A stretch of 34,314 nt of DNA from CAZPMO01 sp964587515 (GTDB taxonomy: Bacteria > Pseudomonadota > Alphaproteobacteria > MPNO01): contig CAZPMO010000027.1 in the NCBI GenBank assembly GCA_964587515.1, positions 1 through 34,314 on the forward strand. Direction: 5' to 3'. Of the stretch, positions 31,560 through 34,314 are shown in pieces (position 1 is the stretch's first letter; every line of letters starts with the position of its first letter). Position numbers and translations under genes: made by a program. Below the pieces are notes generated by a model. It made no database searches. It was given only the letters and a program-made list of their open reading frames with translations, and had not been told where the DNA came from.

Positions 31560-32450
31560 ATGCGACACCTGTTCACCGACCAGTCGGCATCCGTGCAAGG
31601 CATCCTGTGGATGCTGATGTCGTGCATGTTCTATGCGCTGATCTATCTTGTGGTGCGCGGCCTGACCGAAATCTTTCCGGTAAACCAGGTGGTGTTCTTC
31701 CGCGCCGTGATGGGCTCGCTGTTCATGACGCCATGGTTGCTGTCGGTGGGGCTCGTCGGACTGCACACGAAGCGCATGAACCTCTATCTGTGGCGCATGG
31801 TGTTCAGCTTCGCCGGCGCGGTCGCGTGGATGTACGGCATCGCCGGCATGAAGCTGGCCGACGCCAACGCCTTGATGTTCACCATGCCGCTGTTCACCGT
31901 CGTGCTGGCGGCGCTGTGGCTGGCGGAACGGCCGGGCCGGCACCGCTGGGGGGCGACCGTGGCGGGATTCGCCGGCGCGCTGATCATTCTGCGCCCCGGG
32001 CTGATCGAGATTTCGCTGCCGGCGCTGGCGACCCTGTTCGCGGCGGCGATTTTCTCGGCCGCCCTTATTTCCACCAAGGCGCTGACCCGCACCGAGAACC
32101 CGAACGCGCTGGTGTTCTACCTCTATACGCTGATGATCCCGCCGGCGGCGGTTTTCGCGCTGTGGGACTGGACCAATCCCGGCCTCGAAGACGCGCCGCT
32201 GCTGCTGGCGCTGGGCGTGTGCACCATCGGCGCGCAGCAATGCCAGACGCGCTCGTTCCGGGTGGCGCCCGCCAGCCTGGTGGTGGTGGTGAATTACGTG
32301 CAACTGCCGATGGTCGCGCTGCTCGGCTTTTTGGTGTTCGGCCAGACCACCGATATCTGGACCTGGGTGGGCGCGGCGGTGATCTGCGCCAGCACCTATT
32401 ACGTGGGCTATCGCGAGAGCCGCGCCCGGCCGGCTCAAGCTACCGATTGA
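31560..32450 (+). CDS. EamA/DMT-family transporter
   Basis: A 296-residue integral membrane protein with about ten hydrophobic helices in two EamA-type repeats: residues roughly 14-140, ending in AERPGRHRWGATVAGFAGALIIL, and about 155-285, ending in GFLVFGQTTDIWTWVGAAVICASTYYVGYRE. DMT proteins are usually exporters of metabolites or amino acids across the inner membrane. The substrate is not predictable. The neighbouring 2-hydroxyacid dehydrogenase, RidA-like and ornithine cyclodeaminase-like genes might hint at a small organic acid or amino acid. Confidence 0.9.
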   Translation: MRHLFTDQSASVQGILWMLMSCMFYALIYLVVRGLTEIFPVNQVVFFRAVMGSLFMTPWLLSVGLVGLHTKRMNLYLWRMVFSFAGAVAWMYGIAGMKLADANALMFTMPLFTVVLAALWLAERPGRHRWGATVAGFAGALIILRPGLIEISLPALATLFAAAIFSAALISTKALTRTENPNALVFYLYTLMIPPAAVFALWDWTNPGLEDAPLLLALGVCTIGAQQCQTRSFRVAPASLVVVVNYVQLPMVALLGFLVFGQTTDIWTWVGAAVICASTYYVGYRESRARPAQATD

Positions 32451-32501
32451 TCGTCTCGGGCGCGTTCGTTAGCCTACCCCGAGCATCAGGGGAGCGGAGA
32501 C

Positions 32502-33260
32502 ATGGCGGAATCAGCGGAATTCGGACCCGGCGGCTATCGCTATGTGCGCGGCCCGTTCCAGTATTCGGGCGGCGTCGCGGCGTTGCCGGGCTTCACCATC
32601 GAACGGGTGCGGTTCGCGCGGCCGCAACCCATGGAGGCGGGCTTCCAGGCGATCGAGGCGCATCTGACGGCGCTGGGCCGGCCGTTCACCTCGTTCTGCG
32701 CCTGCGAACTGCGCTCGCCCGCGCCGTTTACCGAACAGGGTTTCATCGACTTCAACCGGGTCTATGTGGGCACGCTGGAGCGATGGGGCATCTTCAAGGA
32801 CGACGAAAACCCGGTGGCGCGCTCCAATGTGTGCCCGGAGATCGATGGGCCGCCCGAGTCCAGCTTCGAGGCGTTCAGCTACACCGTGCCGGCGACCGGC
32901 GAAACAACCGCCGCGCCCGCTTTCGTGATCGCGGGTTCCGGCGAGGCGCCCGAGGGTCAGGGCGGCTACCAGGAACGCATCATCCGCCTCGGCGACACAT
33001 CGCCCGACGCCATGCGCGAAAAGGCGCAATACGTGCTGGGCGCCATGGAGGCCCGCATGTCGGCGCTCGGCGTCGGCTGGGCCGACACCACCGCCAGCCA
33101 AGTCTACACCGTGCACGATATCCATTCGTTCCTGGCCGACGAAATCGTCCGCCGCGGCGCCGCCGTGGCCGGTCTCACCTGGTACTACGCGCGCCCCCCC
33201 GTCGTCGGCCTCGACTACGAAATGGACGTCCGCGGCGTGCCGGTCGAACGCGTGGTGTAG
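32502..33260 (+). CDS. RidA/YjgF-like protein
   Basis: A 252-residue protein whose C-terminal half resembles the RidA fold: MREKAQYVLGAMEARMSALGVGWADTTASQVYTVHDI, then LTWYYARPPVVGLDYEMDVRGV, where RidA proteins carry the P-V-x-x-L-x-x-E/D element. The N-terminal half (VYVGTLERWGIFKDDENPVARSNVCPEID) may be a second, degenerate copy, since the protein is twice the usual length. RidA proteins hydrolyse reactive enamines and imines from PLP enzymes, which suits the ornithine cyclodeaminase-family gene 15 bases downstream. The deaminase Arg is not clearly placed. Good ribosome site GGGGAGCGGAG before ATG 32502. Confidence 0.65.
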   Translation: MAESAEFGPGGYRYVRGPFQYSGGVAALPGFTIERVRFARPQPMEAGFQAIEAHLTALGRPFTSFCACELRSPAPFTEQGFIDFNRVYVGTLERWGIFKDDENPVARSNVCPEIDGPPESSFEAFSYTVPATGETTAAPAFVIAGSGEAPEGQGGYQERIIRLGDTSPDAMREKAQYVLGAMEARMSALGVGWADTTASQVYTVHDIHSFLADEIVRRGAAVAGLTWYYARPPVVGLDYEMDVRGVPVERVV

Positions 33261-33275
33261 CGGCGGGTACCGTCA

Positions 33276-34265
33276 ATGACGCAAGTCCCGTTATGGATCA
33301 CCGAGGCGGAAGTCGTCTCGCTGATCAATGTTCCCCAGGCCATCGAGGCTTTGGAGCGTATTCTGCCCATGGAGGCGCGCGATCAGGCGCGCAACATGAA
33401 AAAGGGCGTCCTCATGGTGGGCGACAACGACGCGATGCATGTGATCGGCGCATCGGTCGCGGGCGCCGGTCTTTGCGGCTTCAAGACATGGGTCAATATC
33501 CGGGGTCAGTCATCGACGGTGATGGTGCTTTTCTCGCTGGAGAACGGCAATTGCGAGGCGGTGATCGAGGCCACGGCGCTGGGCCAGACCCGCACCGCCG
33601 CCGTCACGGGCGTGGGCACCAAACGACTCGCGCCGGCCGGGGCCGACGACATGGCGATCATCGGCACCGGCAAGCAGGCGCTGCCGCAGATCGCCGCCTG
33701 CGCCGCCGTGCTGCCGTTGAAGAAAATCCGGATTTTCAGCCGCTCGCCGGAAAACCGCGAACGTCTCGCCGACGCCGTCCGGGCGCAGTTCGATTTCGAG
33801 ATCACGCTGGCCGAAACGCTGGAGGACGCGGTCGCGGATGCGCCGGTGATCACCCTGGTGACCAACTCCACCCAGCCGTTCCTGACGTCCGACATGGTGA
33901 AGCCGGGCGCGCACATCAACGCCATGGGCGCCATCGTGCTGGCGCGATCTGAATTCACCACCGATATCTTTCCCCGTTGCAATGTGATCGCGGTCGACAA
34001 TCTGGAGACCATCCGCTCGATCTCCAGCGAATTCCGCGCTTTTTACGGCGACGACGATGATGCCTGGAAAGAAGTGCGAACCGTGGCGTCCCTGATCGGG
34101 GACGACATTACGCGCCCGGCGGATGCCGACCTCACCTTGTTCAAGGCCATGGGGATGGGGCTGTCGGACATGGCGCTCGCCGTCGACATCCTGGCCCGCG
34201 CCCGCGAACAGGGGCTGGGCCACGAAGCGCCCGAACGGATTAAGACCCCGCCCCGGCTCAAGTGA
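33276..34265 (+). CDS. Ornithine cyclodeaminase/mu-crystallin family
   Basis: A 329-residue protein with the family layout: N-terminal substrate domain (MKKGVLMVGDNDAMHVIGASVAG), then EATALGQTRTAAVTGVGTKRLA, and a Rossmann loop IIGTGKQALPQIAACAAV (about 126-143) for NAD(P). It ends with the typical LFKAMGMGLSDMALAVDIL. Members convert ornithine to proline, reduce imines, or act as alanine dehydrogenases. Substrate residues were not resolved, so the reaction is open. The gene follows the RidA-like gene by 15 bases and ends 49 bases before the window edge. Confidence 0.88.
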   Translation: MTQVPLWITEAEVVSLINVPQAIEALERILPMEARDQARNMKKGVLMVGDNDAMHVIGASVAGAGLCGFKTWVNIRGQSSTVMVLFSLENGNCEAVIEATALGQTRTAAVTGVGTKRLAPAGADDMAIIGTGKQALPQIAACAAVLPLKKIRIFSRSPENRERLADAVRAQFDFEITLAETLEDAVADAPVITLVTNSTQPFLTSDMVKPGAHINAMGAIVLARSEFTTDIFPRCNVIAVDNLETIRSISSEFRAFYGDDDDAWKEVRTVASLIGDDITRPADADLTLFKAMGMGLSDMALAVDILARAREQGLGHEAPERIKTPPRLK

Positions 34266-34288
34266 GGGGGTCTATATCTGCGGCTAAT

Positions 34289-34314
34289 CCGTCATGCGCG
34301 GGCTCGACCCGCGC
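34289..34314. repeat. Start of a dispersed palindromic intergenic repeat
   Basis: The last bases read CCGTCATGCGCGGGCTCGACCCGCGC. GCGCGGG and CCCGCGC form a 7-bp stem over CTCGA. GTCATGCGCGGGCTxGACCCGCGCAT-type elements are common intergenic repeats in alphaproteobacteria. It is cut by the window edge and lies just after the ornithine cyclodeaminase-like gene, where it may help end transcription. Confidence 0.55.

Noticed and set aside
30606..32438. A 610-codon open frame on the minus strand across the dehydrogenase and DMT genes
   Set aside because: It is antisense to two well-supported genes, very rich in Arg, His and Gln with no domain, and typical of GC-rich third-position bias.
31607..33952. 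A 781-codon open frame on the plus strand in another frame
   Set aside because: It crosses three recognised genes out of frame and has repetitive Arg/Gly-rich translation without any family motif.
1..34314. CRISPR arrays, tRNA or rRNA genes, insertion sequences, integrases, attachment sites
   Set aside because: None were found on reading both strands; no regularly spaced repeats, cloverleaf-like segments or transposase motifs were seen.

Overview
This window is GC-rich chromosomal DNA that reads as an alphaproteobacterium, probably Rhodospirillales-like and probably from a draft or metagenome-derived assembly. The evidence is a complete-looking hopanoid sub-cluster, dense operons with 1-8 base overlaps, several GTG/TTG starts, and dispersed palindromes of alphaproteobacterial type. 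One run of 10 N (22840-22849) marks an assembly gap inside a gene. No tRNA, rRNA, CRISPR array, transposase or integrase is seen. Layout: (1) 1-4743, minus strand: an acyl-CoA type catabolic operon containing an adenylate-forming ligase, a lipoate-ligase-like protein, a small DUF123 protein, enoyl-CoA hydratase, nitronate monooxygenase and the start of a 3-hydroxyacyl-CoA dehydrogenase. (2) 4744-5085 is an AT-rich divergent promoter region. It drives an orphan pair (5086-7083): a single-pass membrane protein and a 410-residue protein with a peptidoglycan-binding-like C-terminus. (3) 7091-13853, minus strand: a nine-gene operon with a small helix-turn-helix-like protein, Rieske oxygenase, SDR, cupin, alpha/beta hydrolase, IclR regulator, a second SDR without the usual Tyr-Lys pair, and a ThDP enzyme. 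A promoter overlapped by two IclR-type palindromes lies just upstream. Together these look like an inducible ring-hydroxylation and degradation pathway for an unidentified substrate. (4) 14155-23557: hopanoid genes hpnD, shc, hpnG, hpnH and hpnM interleaved with a sugar/choline-type nucleotidyltransferase, a PEP mutase-nucleotidyltransferase fusion and phosphonopyruvate decarboxylase. The first two dedicated steps of C-P bond formation therefore sit inside a hopanoid lipid locus. This is the strongest candidate for an undescribed system, perhaps a phosphonate-modified hopanoid or other phosphonolipid. hpnC, hpnE and a phosphonoacetaldehyde aminotransferase or reductase are not in the window. 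(5) 23575-26712: glutathione S-transferase, a cupin, and two damaged arginine/ornithine genes. One is a dimethylargininase-family gene with a frameshift; the other is an ornithine aminotransferase whose N-terminal half is replaced by a signal-peptide-like leader. A perfect 13-bp palindrome supplies the stop codons of both convergent genes at 24316-24350. (6) 26975-34265, plus strand: an asparagine-synthetase-like protein with an eroded glutaminase domain, a short flagellin-like protein with an unusual tail, a truncated haemoglobin, and a metabolic run (2-hydroxyacid dehydrogenase, DMT exporter, RidA-like protein, ornithine cyclodeaminase family). The window ends in the first part of a dispersed palindromic repeat. 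All functional calls come from reading motifs by eye; no database search was made.
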